This document shows, one piece after another, positions 36,408 through 44,038 of a DNA stretch of 44,514 bases. Source of the stretch: Methanobacterium sp964452085 (GTDB taxonomy: Archaea; Methanobacteriota; Methanobacteria; Methanobacteriales; Methanobacteriaceae); the NCBI GenBank assembly GCA_964452085.1, contig CAYVKL010000014.1, positions 1-44,514 on the forward strand, written 5' to 3'. Numbering within the stretch: the stretch's first letter is position 1; the number at the start of each line of letters is the position of its first letter. The notes under the pieces are model-generated. The model worked only from the letters and a program-made list of their open reading frames with translations, searched no databases and was not told where the DNA came from. A program made the position numbers and the translations under genes.

Positions 36408-39389
36408 TTAAATCCTTTTTTTGTACTCTAATTCTTTAAATATAATAGTAAATTTGGTCCCGTGATTGCTATTCATTTTTATGTTACCATCGAGTTGGCT
36501 TACCAGATTATTAACAAGCTGCAGACCTAAAGAATCAGTTTTTCTAAAATCAACATCTTCAGGAAAACCAACACCATTATCGCTTACAATCAACTCATAC
36601 GAATCATTAACCAATTTTAATGAAACTGTTAACTCACCCTCTTTATCCTGAGGGAATGCATATTTCAGACTGTTGGAAACAAGTTCACTGATTATGAGTC
36701 CGCACGGAACAGCAGTTTCAATATTTAATCGAATCTCAGAAACAATATCCAATAAAAAAGTAACATGATCTTTTTTGATGTCATAGGAATAAAATAAATC
36801 CCTTACCAGACTTTCAATGTAATCGGATAGGTTTATGGTGGATAAATCAGAGGATTGGTAAAGTTTTTCATGAATCATAGCCATTGCCTTGACCCGGTTC
36901 TGACTTTCTTTAAGAACATACACTGCTTTACCTTCCACACTCATGGTTTGTAGATTAAGTAAACTGGAAATAATCTGCATGTTATTTTTAACTCTATGAT
37001 GAATTTCCTGCATTAATAATTCTTTTTCTTTTAAGGAATTTTTAATCTTTTCTTCAGCTTTCATACGCTCAGAAAGGTCTCTGATGATTGAAGTAAAGTA
37101 GGTTACATCCTCTGATTTCCAGGCAGAAAGTGACATTTCAAAGGGAAATTCTGATTGGTCTTTTTTTAATCCTACCGTGGTAACTGTTTTACCTATTAGT
37201 CTGTGTTTACCGCTTTTTTTGAAATGTTTGAGTTCTTTTAAGTAGTTGTCCTTAAATCTAAGAGGCATAAGAATAGTTAATGGCTTACCAGTTAATTCAT
37301 CTTTGCTGTAACCGAAAATATTAGTTAAGCTGTTGTTGAAAAAAATTATTTTACCATTTGCATCCGTGGTTACAATTGCATCAATAGCAGATTCAGCAAC
37401 GGCACGGAATCTCTCTGCACTTTTTTGAAGGGAAATTTCTGCATTTTTACGTTCAGTTATATCACGCACAGATTCAATAGCTCCGTATTGTTCTCCTTTA
37501 CTATTAAATAGTGGTGAAGCAGTGGCCCATAGATAAGCACCCTTCCCGCCATAGACCGAAGGAACAAATACTTCTGCGTAGATAGTATTGCCCTTTTTAT
37601 CAATGTATTCATATTTATCACGAAACTTAGGGTTGCCAGGTCTAATAAGATCAATTAAAACCGGTCTGCGGTAGCCATACCAGGGTACGGAATAGGCATG
37701 ATTTCCCTGACCAATTATATCCCCTTTAGAGGTACCAGTCATTTCTTCAATAGCCTTATTCCAGGCAATTACTTTTCCATTTGAATCAATTGCAAAAGTA
37801 GCATCAGGCAGGAAATCAAAAATATCAGCTAAACGTTCCTCAGATTCCTTTAAAACCTTTTTAGCTTCATCTTTCTCAGTGAAATCCCTTACAATAGCCT
37901 GTATCAAATATTTATCCTCAATTTTTATTCTAGTTAAATTGATTTCAGCATAGAACGGATTACCATCATAACGAAGATGTTTCCACTGGAAGCGTTGCGG
38001 TATTCCATTTTTTGCCTTATTAATTAATTTAATGGCCTTTTCTTCAGATGATTTTCCGTCAGGCTGTCTTTCCGGTGAAAATGAATAAGGACTTTTTCCT
38101 ATTAAATTTTCTGGACTAGCACCGTAAATTTCAAGAGCTTTATGGTTAGCTTCAATGAAAATCTCATTTTCCATTAATAGTATTCCATCAGCAGCATTAT
38201 CAAAAAGAGCATGATATTTATTTTCACTGACTTTAAGTGCCTTTTCTGCAGTTTTACGTTCTGTAATATCTTCAAAGGTGGTGAATACTTGATAAGGCTC
38301 TTTTTCTCCGGGGCGGAACTGGGGTACTGCATTAATTTTCAGCCAAGTGTATCCTTTTCTCCTTGGGTACTTAACCCCCATAACCACGTTTTTTATTTCT
38401 TTACCTGTTTTTAATGCTAGCATGGAAGGGTGCTCATTTCCTGGGAAATCAGAACCATCTTCGTGTATGGAACCAACTATATGGTCTGTCTTTTTTCCTT
38501 TCATTTCTTCTAGTTTAAAACCCATGATCCTCTCTGCTGCAGGGTTCATTGATGTTATTTGTCCATTAGCATCTTGATATATGACACCCTGGACCATGGT
38601 ATTGAAAAGAGTCCGGTATTTCTCCTCACTATCTTTAATTACTTTTTCTGATGAAATTCTATCGGTAATATCACGAGCCAATCCCATTATCATCGGTTGA
38701 GTGTGGATATCAACTAAAGCAAAATGCACTTCCACCGGGAATAAAGTTCCATCTTTACGTTTTTGATGACCTAATAATGTGAATGAATGATCTGGTTTGA
38801 TTTTTGCCCACAATTTCTGGGATTGTTGTAAATCTAAATCCTGTTCAATATCCATAACATTCATTTTTAATAGTTCCTCCCGGGTGTAACCCAAAGATTC
38901 ACATGCCTGTAGGTTTACATCCATAATATTTCCATTAAAATCATGCACAAAAAGAGCGTCAGCTGCCTGTTCTACCAGAGCCCGGTATTTCTTTTCACTA
39001 TCTTTTAGTTGGTTTTGCAGTCGGTGTTTGTAGATAGCCAGATCAATTGCATATTTAAGTTCATTCCGGTCATATGGTTTGATTATATAACCATATGGAC
39101 CTGTTGAAAGTGCTCTTTTAACTGTAGCGTCTTCAGAATGAGCAGTTAAATATATTATTGGTATATTAAGGCCTTTAATTTCCTCTGCCACATTTATACC
39201 ATCAATTTTACCTTTTATCACAATGTCCATTAAAATAAGATCGGGCATGAGCTCCATAGCTTTCGCTACAGCTTCTTCACCATTGGATGCGACATGTGGA
39301 ACTTCATAATCAAATGATTCCAGGGTGCGCTTGATATCCATGGCTTCTATGCTTTCATCCTCAACAAGAAGGATTTTTACAGATTCCAC
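36408..39389 (-). CDS. Receiver-PAS(5)-histidine kinase hybrid
   Basis: A 993-residue cytosolic protein. The N-terminal receiver (residues 4-120) has the acid pair E10/D11, phospho-Asp D55 (LILMDIVIKG), T82 and K104, so it is probably active. Five PAS domains follow at about 133-245, 255-380, 385-505, 515-645 and 655-780. The HisKA_2 motif EIHHRVKNNMQI has its His at 797/798. The ATPase N-box reads SELVSNSLKYAFP, with Ser and Tyr in place of the usual Asn and His of the two sister kinases. The start is GTG at 39389, directly before the receiver. An N-terminal receiver on a kinase suggests that it is a relay recipient as well as a sensor. Confidence 0.9.
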   Translation of the reverse strand: MESVKILLVEDESIEAMDIKRTLESFDYEVPHVASNGEEAVAKAMELMPDLILMDIVIKGKIDGINVAEEIKGLNIPIIYLTAHSEDATVKRALSTGPYGYIIKPYDRNELKYAIDLAIYKHRLQNQLKDSEKKYRALVEQAADALFVHDFNGNIMDVNLQACESLGYTREELLKMNVMDIEQDLDLQQSQKLWAKIKPDHSFTLLGHQKRKDGTLFPVEVHFALVDIHTQPMIMGLARDITDRISSEKVIKDSEEKYRTLFNTMVQGVIYQDANGQITSMNPAAERIMGFKLEEMKGKKTDHIVGSIHEDGSDFPGNEHPSMLALKTGKEIKNVVMGVKYPRRKGYTWLKINAVPQFRPGEKEPYQVFTTFEDITERKTAEKALKVSENKYHALFDNAADGILLMENEIFIEANHKALEIYGASPENLIGKSPYSFSPERQPDGKSSEEKAIKLINKAKNGIPQRFQWKHLRYDGNPFYAEINLTRIKIEDKYLIQAIVRDFTEKDEAKKVLKESEERLADIFDFLPDATFAIDSNGKVIAWNKAIEEMTGTSKGDIIGQGNHAYSVPWYGYRRPVLIDLIRPGNPKFRDKYEYIDKKGNTIYAEVFVPSVYGGKGAYLWATASPLFNSKGEQYGAIESVRDITERKNAEISLQKSAERFRAVAESAIDAIVTTDANGKIIFFNNSLTNIFGYSKDELTGKPLTILMPLRFKDNYLKELKHFKKSGKHRLIGKTVTTVGLKKDQSEFPFEMSLSAWKSEDVTYFTSIIRDLSERMKAEEKIKNSLKEKELLMQEIHHRVKNNMQIISSLLNLQTMSVEGKAVYVLKESQNRVKAMAMIHEKLYQSSDLSTINLSDYIESLVRDLFYSYDIKKDHVTFLLDIVSEIRLNIETAVPCGLIISELVSNSLKYAFPQDKEGELTVSLKLVNDSYELIVSDNGVGFPEDVDFRKTDSLGLQLVNNLVSQLDGNIKMNSNHGTKFTIIFKELEYKKRI

Positions 39390-39485
39390 TTAAATCAACT
39401 GACATCCGCTAAGACTAGTGTTTACGGAAAAAACATCTCTAAAAAAATCATAACCCTATTGTAATATTAATCACCAAGATAAATA

Positions 39486-39494
39486 AATATATCA
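39486..39494 (+). promoter_or_regulatory. Candidate TATA box of the MFS exporter
   Basis: AAATATATC about 39 nt upstream of the MFS ATG, within the 139-bp region between the divergent hybrid kinase and transporter genes. GGTGG precedes the start codon. Confidence 0.4.
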
Positions 39495-39528
39495 CAGAAA
39501 CTTTGTTATTATTAAATGGTGGGAAAAC

Positions 39529-41067
39529 ATGGCTAGCGATAATCAGTATAAATGGGGAACCGTCTTAGTTGCCTGTATGGCAATTTTTATTATTGTTTTG
39601 GATTCATCGGCAATGAATGTGGCAATTACCAATCTTGTGGTGGAATTAAATACTACCTTATCGGCAATCCAGGCCATCATTGCATTATATGCTCTGATAA
39701 TTGCTTCCTTTATGTTGCTGGGAAGTAAACTTCAGGATATTCTTGGTAGAAAAAAGACTTTCATTATAGGATTGCTAATTTACGGTACTGGAACAACCAT
39801 TGCCACTTTAAGTATCAATGCAGCCATGCTCATGGTAGGGTGGGCAGTTTTAGAGGGAATCGGTGCCGCCCTGATGTTACCTGCAACCACGACCCTGGTG
39901 GGCTCCAGTTACGAAGGCAAAGATAAAATCACAGCTTTCGGAATTTGGGGAGGTATTGCAGCAATGGGTGCTGCCATAGGCCCCATAATCGGGGGAATTT
40001 TCACCACCTACCTTACTTGGAGACTGGTATTTGGATCTGAACTCTTATTTATTGCAGCCATATTAATCTTCAGACACTACTTAACAGAATCCAAACCAAC
40101 TCTAAAATGGAAAGACTTAGACATCTTAGGAACATTGCTTTCCATAATATCTCTAATATTAATCATTCTGGGCATTTTACTTCTACAACAGCCACAATAC
40201 TGGGGATATGTAGTTCTGCTAATTGGTTCTGGCCTGATTCTCTTTGCAATCTTCATATTATGGCAGAGAAGAAGAAGGAACCAGGGTTCAGAACCTTTAA
40301 CTGATATATCCCTTTTAAAAAATCGACTGTTTGGATTAGGTACCATTAACACAGTTATATCTCAAATTCCTTTGGCAGGTTTCCTTTTTATCATACCTGT
40401 ATTTTTGCAGCAGGTCACCAAGCTAAACGCATTTGATACTGGTTTGACACTATTACCCGCATCAATTATCATTCTTGTGTTTTCAATTCTGGGATCGAAA
40501 TTGGCATCAGCTTTAGATTCTAAATATATCATGATGATTGGTTTTCTTATCTCAGCAGCAGGAACCTTCATACTGGGAGGAGTGTTTAACGTGAATACCC
40601 AAATGATGGATATTATCCCGGGAAGCATAGTCTTTGGTATGGGAATAGGCCTTTTACTATCACAGTCAACCAATCTCACCATGTCCGCAGCCCGGAGTGA
40701 TCAGGAAACAGATGCTTCTGGTTTATTTAATTCCTTTAAAAATTTGGGTTACTCTGTAGGAACTGCTTTAATAGGAGTCCTACTTTTAATCGGAATATTC
40801 GGAGGCCTTACCACTGGCATAGAATCATCAGGCATGGCTGGAAACATGACCACCCAACAAATTCAGGACAGTCTTTTCACCTACGTAGAAACAATGCAGA
40901 CACAAGCACCACAAATACCTGCAGAACTAGTGCCACAAGCCACTCAAATAGTAGAATCCACAATTAGCTCTGCAATGAAACAAACATTCAATGCATTATC
41001 CATAATCCTACTTTTAGGATTCATAATCAGCATATTCCTGCCAAAAACCCGGAATAAATCCAGTTAA
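39529..41067 (+). CDS. MFS multidrug exporter, DHA2 (14-TM) family
   Basis: A 512-residue transporter with about 14 hydrophobic segments, like EmrB/QacA proton antiporters. DSSAMNVAITNL at about residues 25-36 fits TM1 of the family, motif A appears as LGSKLQDILGRKKTF near residue 64, and the antiporter motif C region as AAMGAAIGPIIGGIF near 145. It probably exports hydrophobic or cationic compounds. No regulator is adjacent; the nearest TetR gene is 3 kb away. Confidence 0.9.
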   Translation: MASDNQYKWGTVLVACMAIFIIVLDSSAMNVAITNLVVELNTTLSAIQAIIALYALIIASFMLLGSKLQDILGRKKTFIIGLLIYGTGTTIATLSINAAMLMVGWAVLEGIGAALMLPATTTLVGSSYEGKDKITAFGIWGGIAAMGAAIGPIIGGIFTTYLTWRLVFGSELLFIAAILIFRHYLTESKPTLKWKDLDILGTLLSIISLILIILGILLLQQPQYWGYVVLLIGSGLILFAIFILWQRRRRNQGSEPLTDISLLKNRLFGLGTINTVISQIPLAGFLFIIPVFLQQVTKLNAFDTGLTLLPASIIILVFSILGSKLASALDSKYIMMIGFLISAAGTFILGGVFNVNTQMMDIIPGSIVFGMGIGLLLSQSTNLTMSAARSDQETDASGLFNSFKNLGYSVGTALIGVLLLIGIFGGLTTGIESSGMAGNMTTQQIQDSLFTYVETMQTQAPQIPAELVPQATQIVESTISSAMKQTFNALSIILLLGFIISIFLPKTRNKSS

Positions 41068-41186
41068 AGTAAAGTGAAGGGAGTAATTAGGAAAAATAAG
41101 GGGAAAGAATTGTAAAAATAATGGGAAAAGAATAATTGTAATAAAAAATAAATCAATTAATGATATTATTGAGGGAGGTTGATAAA

Positions 41187-41342
41187 ATGACCAATCAAAT
41201 AAATGGTATTTTAATGATGGTGTTAGGTGTTATACTGGCGATTCTTTACTTCGCTCTGCCTACCTTTTTGGTATATACCTACTGGCTTGCAGTGATAGTA
41301 ATTTTAGGATATGGTTTCTACACCTATCAGAAAAGAGGATAA
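41187..41342 (+). CDS. Small membrane protein
   Basis: A 51-residue protein starting MTNQINGILMM, with two closely spaced hydrophobic stretches (about residues 8-25 and 28-44) and a basic C-terminus TYQKRG. The ATG at 41187 is set by a strong GGGAGGTTGAT site. It lies 119 nt after the MFS gene on the same strand and may share its transcript. Function unknown. Confidence 0.65.
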   Translation: MTNQINGILMMVLGVILAILYFALPTFLVYTYWLAVIVILGYGFYTYQKRG

Positions 41343-41350
41343 ATAAACTC

Positions 41351-41383
41351 TTATTTTTTTTCTTCAAATGTTTTCTTTTTTTC
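41351..41383 (+). terminator. T-rich terminator after the small membrane protein
   Basis: Three T-tracts (about 8, 4 and 7 T) begin 9 nt after the stop codon, the usual U-rich archaeal termination signal. A 7-bp hairpin, GACACTT/AAGTGTC, follows at 41391-41414 between the two convergent genes. Confidence 0.6.
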
Positions 41384-41472
41384 TTTAAATGACACTTTCT
41401 TTCCGTTAAGTGTCACCGCTCATTCATGATAAACTTCTAATATAATTAATTAAAATTTTTTGGTTAATGGAT

Positions 41473-41832
41473 TTATTTCTCCGAATTTTCCTTAACCCTG
41501 AAAATAACTATCTTTTTAACTAAATCATAGGGAATAGGTTTATCTATTGGAAATTGTACGGATCCCTTGGCATGTTTATACTGAGATATTTCATCTTTAA
41601 ACGCCTCAATACCAGATGGTGCAGGATAAAACCCGATATGTTTTTTGTATGCTGCAAAATGCACTAAATTTCCATTAAATTTGAATGTGGGCATTCCATA
41701 ACTAATAGCCTCAGTGGCTTCAGGTGCTGATTCACTGATGACTTTCCTCATCTTGTGCAGAATATCCTGAACATCTTGTGGAAAAGTTTCAATATACTCA
41801 TCTATTGTTTTGAATTTATTTCCAGGTGACAA
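41473..41832 (-). CDS. DUF1801-family protein
   Basis: A 119-residue protein of the YdhG/DUF1801 group (a B. subtilis relative is annotated as the iron chaperone Fra). ISYGMPTFKFNGNLVHFAAYK and HIGFYPAPSGIEAF in the middle are typical. The start is TTG at 41832, well supported by GGAGGGAT a few bases upstream. The function in archaea is unknown. It is convergent with the small membrane protein gene and stands alone. Confidence 0.8.
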   Translation of the reverse strand: MSPGNKFKTIDEYIETFPQDVQDILHKMRKVISESAPEATEAISYGMPTFKFNGNLVHFAAYKKHIGFYPAPSGIEAFKDEISQYKHAKGSVQFPIDKPIPYDLVKKIVIFRVKENSEK

Positions 41833-41960
41833 ATTATCCCTCCATATTCTCCCTATCTAATTAATTTAAGTTTTCAAGTAGAATTTTTTAAGTTCTCAAA
41901 TATTTATTTACAAAAAATTAACTTAAAAATATCCACCAAATAGCATGAAAACAAATAATT

Positions 41961-41981
41961 AAAAAAAAAAAAAAAAAAAAA
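41961..41981 (-). terminator. Oligo-U terminator (21 T on the minus strand)
   Basis: A run of 21 A on the plus strand lies 12 nt beyond the stop of the SHOCT-like gene, giving U21 at the transcript end. Archaeal RNA polymerase terminates at such tracts without a hairpin. The exact length may be imprecise because of homopolymer sequencing error. Confidence 0.75.
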
Positions 41982-41993
41982 TATCCCCTTTAT

Positions 41994-42377
41994 TTATTCC
42001 ACATATATCTTGACTTTGGTTTGATTTTCCTCATCTTCCACGTCCACTATTTGCCCTTCTGCTCCATTTTTGACTGCATCTATAATTTCATCCAGATCAA
42101 TCTGATCCAGGCCAGATTCCTCAAGTTCCGGATCAAATTTTTTGGCCAGTTTTAATCCCACCTCAACCAGGGAAATAGGTATGTTCACAGTAACCTTAGG
42201 GTTATCATCCATGGTTCTAACACGAATCTTTAACCATTTAGCATCCTTTTTAGGTTTTATTTCCTCTGTGTCTCCTTCCAGAGCATCCAGGAGCTCAGTT
42301 GCTTCGGAAGTAGTAATCTTCCCTTCTTCAACCATTTCCAAAATTTGTATTCTTTCATCTTTTATATTGTTGGACAT
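41994..42377 (-). CDS. SHOCT-like domain protein (DUF2089-operon protein A)
   Basis: A 127-residue protein. Residues 8-33 form a SHOCT-like motif (IQILEMVEEGKITTSEATEL), as in the N-terminus of bacterial YvlB/LiaX and the C-terminus of DUF2089. Residues 48-127 form a second domain starting LKIRVRT, with NIPISLVEVGLKL and ending IVDVEDEENQTKVKIYVE. That domain resembles the third protein of the operon. AGGAGG is 9-10 nt before the ATG at 42377; a GTG at 42383 is an alternative. The function is unknown. It is the last gene of the operon, 14 nt after the DUF2089 gene. Confidence 0.75.
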   Translation of the reverse strand: MSNNIKDERIQILEMVEEGKITTSEATELLDALEGDTEEIKPKKDAKWLKIRVRTMDDNPKVTVNIPISLVEVGLKLAKKFDPELEESGLDQIDLDEIIDAVKNGAEGQIVDVEDEENQTKVKIYVE

Positions 42378-42391
42378 ATTCACTTGCCTCC

Positions 42392-42757
42392 TTAAATTTT
42401 ACCATTTAATAACTTTAAAGCCTCACCCTTAGCTATTTCACCATTTTTAAGCTTTTCTAAAATCTCTTTTTTATCAATAACTGGTTTTTTAACTTTATGT
42501 CCTAATACTGAAATTACTTCATCCAGTTTATTCCTGACTGTGGGATAAGATATCCCCAATTCCTTTTCAATCTCCTTTATATTGCCCCTGTTTTTTATAA
42601 AAACTTCCACAAAGTATTTCTGCTGGTCATTCAATTGGCAGAATTTGCAAAGATCGAATTCACCCTGGATAACACTCTTACATTTACTGCAGCGTATCTC
42701 AGTAACTTTAATTTCTCCCTGGCAAATGGGACAGCTTCCTGGTACTTCACGTTTCAT
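42392..42757 (-). CDS. DUF2089 zinc-ribbon/HTH regulator (operon protein B)
   Basis: A 121-residue predicted DNA-binding protein. Cys 9/12 and 23/26 form a zinc ribbon, with a further CKFC at 37-40. Residues 42-84 look like a sigma-factor region 4-type helix-turn-helix (IEKELGISYPTVRNKLDEVI). Residues 96-118 repeat the SHOCT-like motif (ILEKLKNGEIAKGEALKLLN) seen in protein A. GAGGTGA lies 5 nt before the ATG and overlaps the stop of the preceding gene, so translation is coupled. It probably controls its own operon. Confidence 0.82.
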   Translation of the reverse strand: MKREVPGSCPICQGEIKVTEIRCSKCKSVIQGEFDLCKFCQLNDQQKYFVEVFIKNRGNIKEIEKELGISYPTVRNKLDEVISVLGHKVKKPVIDKKEILEKLKNGEIAKGEALKLLNGKI

Positions 42758-42766
42758 AAATTCACC

Positions 42767-43087
42767 TCATAAAGTGCTAATTTCCACCATCACTTTACCG
42801 TCCTTTTCATCATCTGATTTAATATCCACCATTTTGAAAGGTTCGGTACGTTCTAACTGGTCAAAAATGTGGTCAATATCCTGGGAAGTGATGTTATCTA
42901 AAATTTCTCCCGCTACTTCTCCCCCAATTTCCATTCCACCAGACTTTTTATAACCATTTTCTCCTTTAGAGGGATAATATTTTAGAATTTGTTTGGTAAT
43001 CCACTTATAGGTCGATAAACGTAAAGCAGGAAGTGGAATAGAAAATTTATCCGTTTTTACCCGTATCTTTAATTTTTTGGCTTTCAT
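42767..43087 (-). CDS. Unknown protein sharing the core domain of protein A (operon protein C)
   Basis: A 106-residue protein not recognised by name. It begins MKAKKLKIRVKTDKFSIPLP and ends FKMVDIKSDDEKDGKVMVEI, parallel to the LKIRVRT start and IVDVEDEE...KVKIYVE end of the last 80 residues of protein A. The two are probably homologous, and this one lacks the SHOCT-like part. Middle helices (LSTYKWITKQILKYY) may touch membrane or partner. The ATG at 43087 has AGGTGT 6 nt upstream; two earlier starts are possible. First gene of the operon. Confidence 0.65.
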   Translation of the reverse strand: MKAKKLKIRVKTDKFSIPLPALRLSTYKWITKQILKYYPSKGENGYKKSGGMEIGGEVAGEILDNITSQDIDHIFDQLERTEPFKMVDIKSDDEKDGKVMVEISTL

Positions 43088-43104
43088 TTTCATACACCTA
43101 AAGA

Positions 43105-43127
43105 TTGACTTCAATACAATTGACTTC
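43105..43127. repeat. Direct repeat TTGACTTC in the leader of the DUF2089 operon
   Basis: TTGACTTC occurs at 43105-43112 and 43120-43127, 15 bp apart, between the predicted transcription start and the first start codon. Confidence 0.45.
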
Positions 43128-43439
43128 TAGATTAAGATTGTTAATATTACTATATAAATATATTGAATTTATCAAGTATTAGTTAAATAAAATTAAATTT
43201 CATATTGATATTTTCAATATAGATGTTTAATATAATGAAAAATATAAAGGTTTAAAGTTATTTATACCAGAAAATTAATTAAAATGTCTTGATTTTCAAG
43301 AAAAAATTAAATTTATAGTTTTTTAAAAAAATAATATAATAAATTAATGTAGATTGGAAAAAATAGCCGTTTAATGTAAAATTTATGAGTTAAATTAAAT
43401 TATTGTAGGTCGTTGACTAATTGTAATAAATTAAGGGGA
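43115..43439. other. 325-bp AT-rich non-coding region between the DUF2089 operon and the VOC gene
   Basis: No gene is supported. It holds a TATA-like box for the operon (43151-43160) and a 7-bp inverted repeat ATATTGA/TCAATAT at 43202-43220. Otherwise it is A/T-rich sequence without clear structure. Confidence 0.6.
43151..43160 (-). promoter_or_regulatory. Candidate TATA box of the DUF2089 operon
   Basis: TATTTATATA on the minus strand, about 64 nt before the first start codon. Expected initiation near 43130 would place the TTGACTTC direct repeats at the start of the transcript. Confidence 0.45.
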
Positions 43440-43790
43440 TTATTGATGTTGAATGAGAGCTATCCTAGCCCCATTTGGGTCTTCAATAAATGCCAGAAGT
43501 CCAACTGTTATTTGAATTGGTTCCATTGTGACTTTAGCACCTTTAGATTTAAGTTCTTTAATGGTAGTGTGCAGGTCTAGAACATCCATTCCTATTGAAA
43601 ATAATCCCGGTTCATCTTGTGGATTTTGAATGATTTCCACCATAGTTTCTCCTTCACCCTTGAGTAGTGTGATTGATCCGGCGGGTCCGAGATTGTAAGT
43701 GCTGTCAATTTCAAATCCCATTACTTCTGTATAGAATTTAATTGACTCCTCCATATCATTAACAATGATGGTAGCGTATTTCACTTTCAT
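43440..43790 (-). CDS. VOC-superfamily (glyoxalase-like) protein
   Basis: A 116-residue single VOC protein with two beta-alpha-beta-beta-beta modules (KYATIIVNDMEESIKFYTEV and FSIGMDVLDLHTTIKELKSKG, ending IEDPNGARIALIQH). The first-strand metal His of glyoxalase I and dioxygenases is replaced (YATIIV), though MVEII retains a Glu, so a metal site is doubtful. The substrate is unknown; it could bind a small molecule or antibiotic. GGTGAT precedes the ATG. It is divergent from the TetR gene, with two dyads between them. Confidence 0.8.
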   Translation of the reverse strand: MKVKYATIIVNDMEESIKFYTEVMGFEIDSTYNLGPAGSITLLKGEGETMVEIIQNPQDEPGLFSIGMDVLDLHTTIKELKSKGAKVTMEPIQITVGLLAFIEDPNGARIALIQHQ

Positions 43791-43822
43791 ATTATCACCA
43801 CGTGAATGCTGTTTATCATTAT

Positions 43823-43844
43823 TTACTAATGTTACATTAAGTAA
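43823..43844. promoter_or_regulatory. Operator-like dyad upstream of the VOC gene
   Basis: TTAC-TAATGT-T-ACATTA-A-GTAA: two 10-bp arms around a central T, with one extra base in one arm. It lies 33-54 bp upstream of the VOC start codon, where it would overlap a promoter. Its half-site shares ACTAAT with the TetR palindrome. Confidence 0.45.
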
Positions 43845-43933
43845 TTATTTTTTTTCTTGTAATTTTTCAATTAATCAAATAGAATTGTAAAAATTTGTTA
43901 AAATGAAAATAGAATTTTTTATTTTAACCAAAA

Positions 43934-43942
43934 TATTTATAA
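43934..43942 (+). promoter_or_regulatory. Candidate TATA box of the TetR gene
   Basis: ATTTATAAG lies about 100 nt upstream of the TetR start. Initiation near 43963 would put the 14-bp palindrome directly at the transcription start. Confidence 0.45.
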
Positions 43943-43967
43943 GTGAAAAACCCATCAGTTATATTAC

Positions 43968-43981
43968 TGACTAATTAGTCA
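43968..43981. promoter_or_regulatory. Perfect palindrome TGACTAATTAGTCA, likely TetR operator
   Basis: A 14-bp perfect palindrome, followed by a second half-site AATTAGTCA at 43993-44001. It is placed over the expected start of the tetR transcript, which is typical for autorepression by TetR proteins. Confidence 0.6.
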
Positions 43982-44038
43982 TAAAATAAAACAATTAGTC
44001 ATTGAGATCATGAGTAATGAGGGATGTGGTGAAATCAT

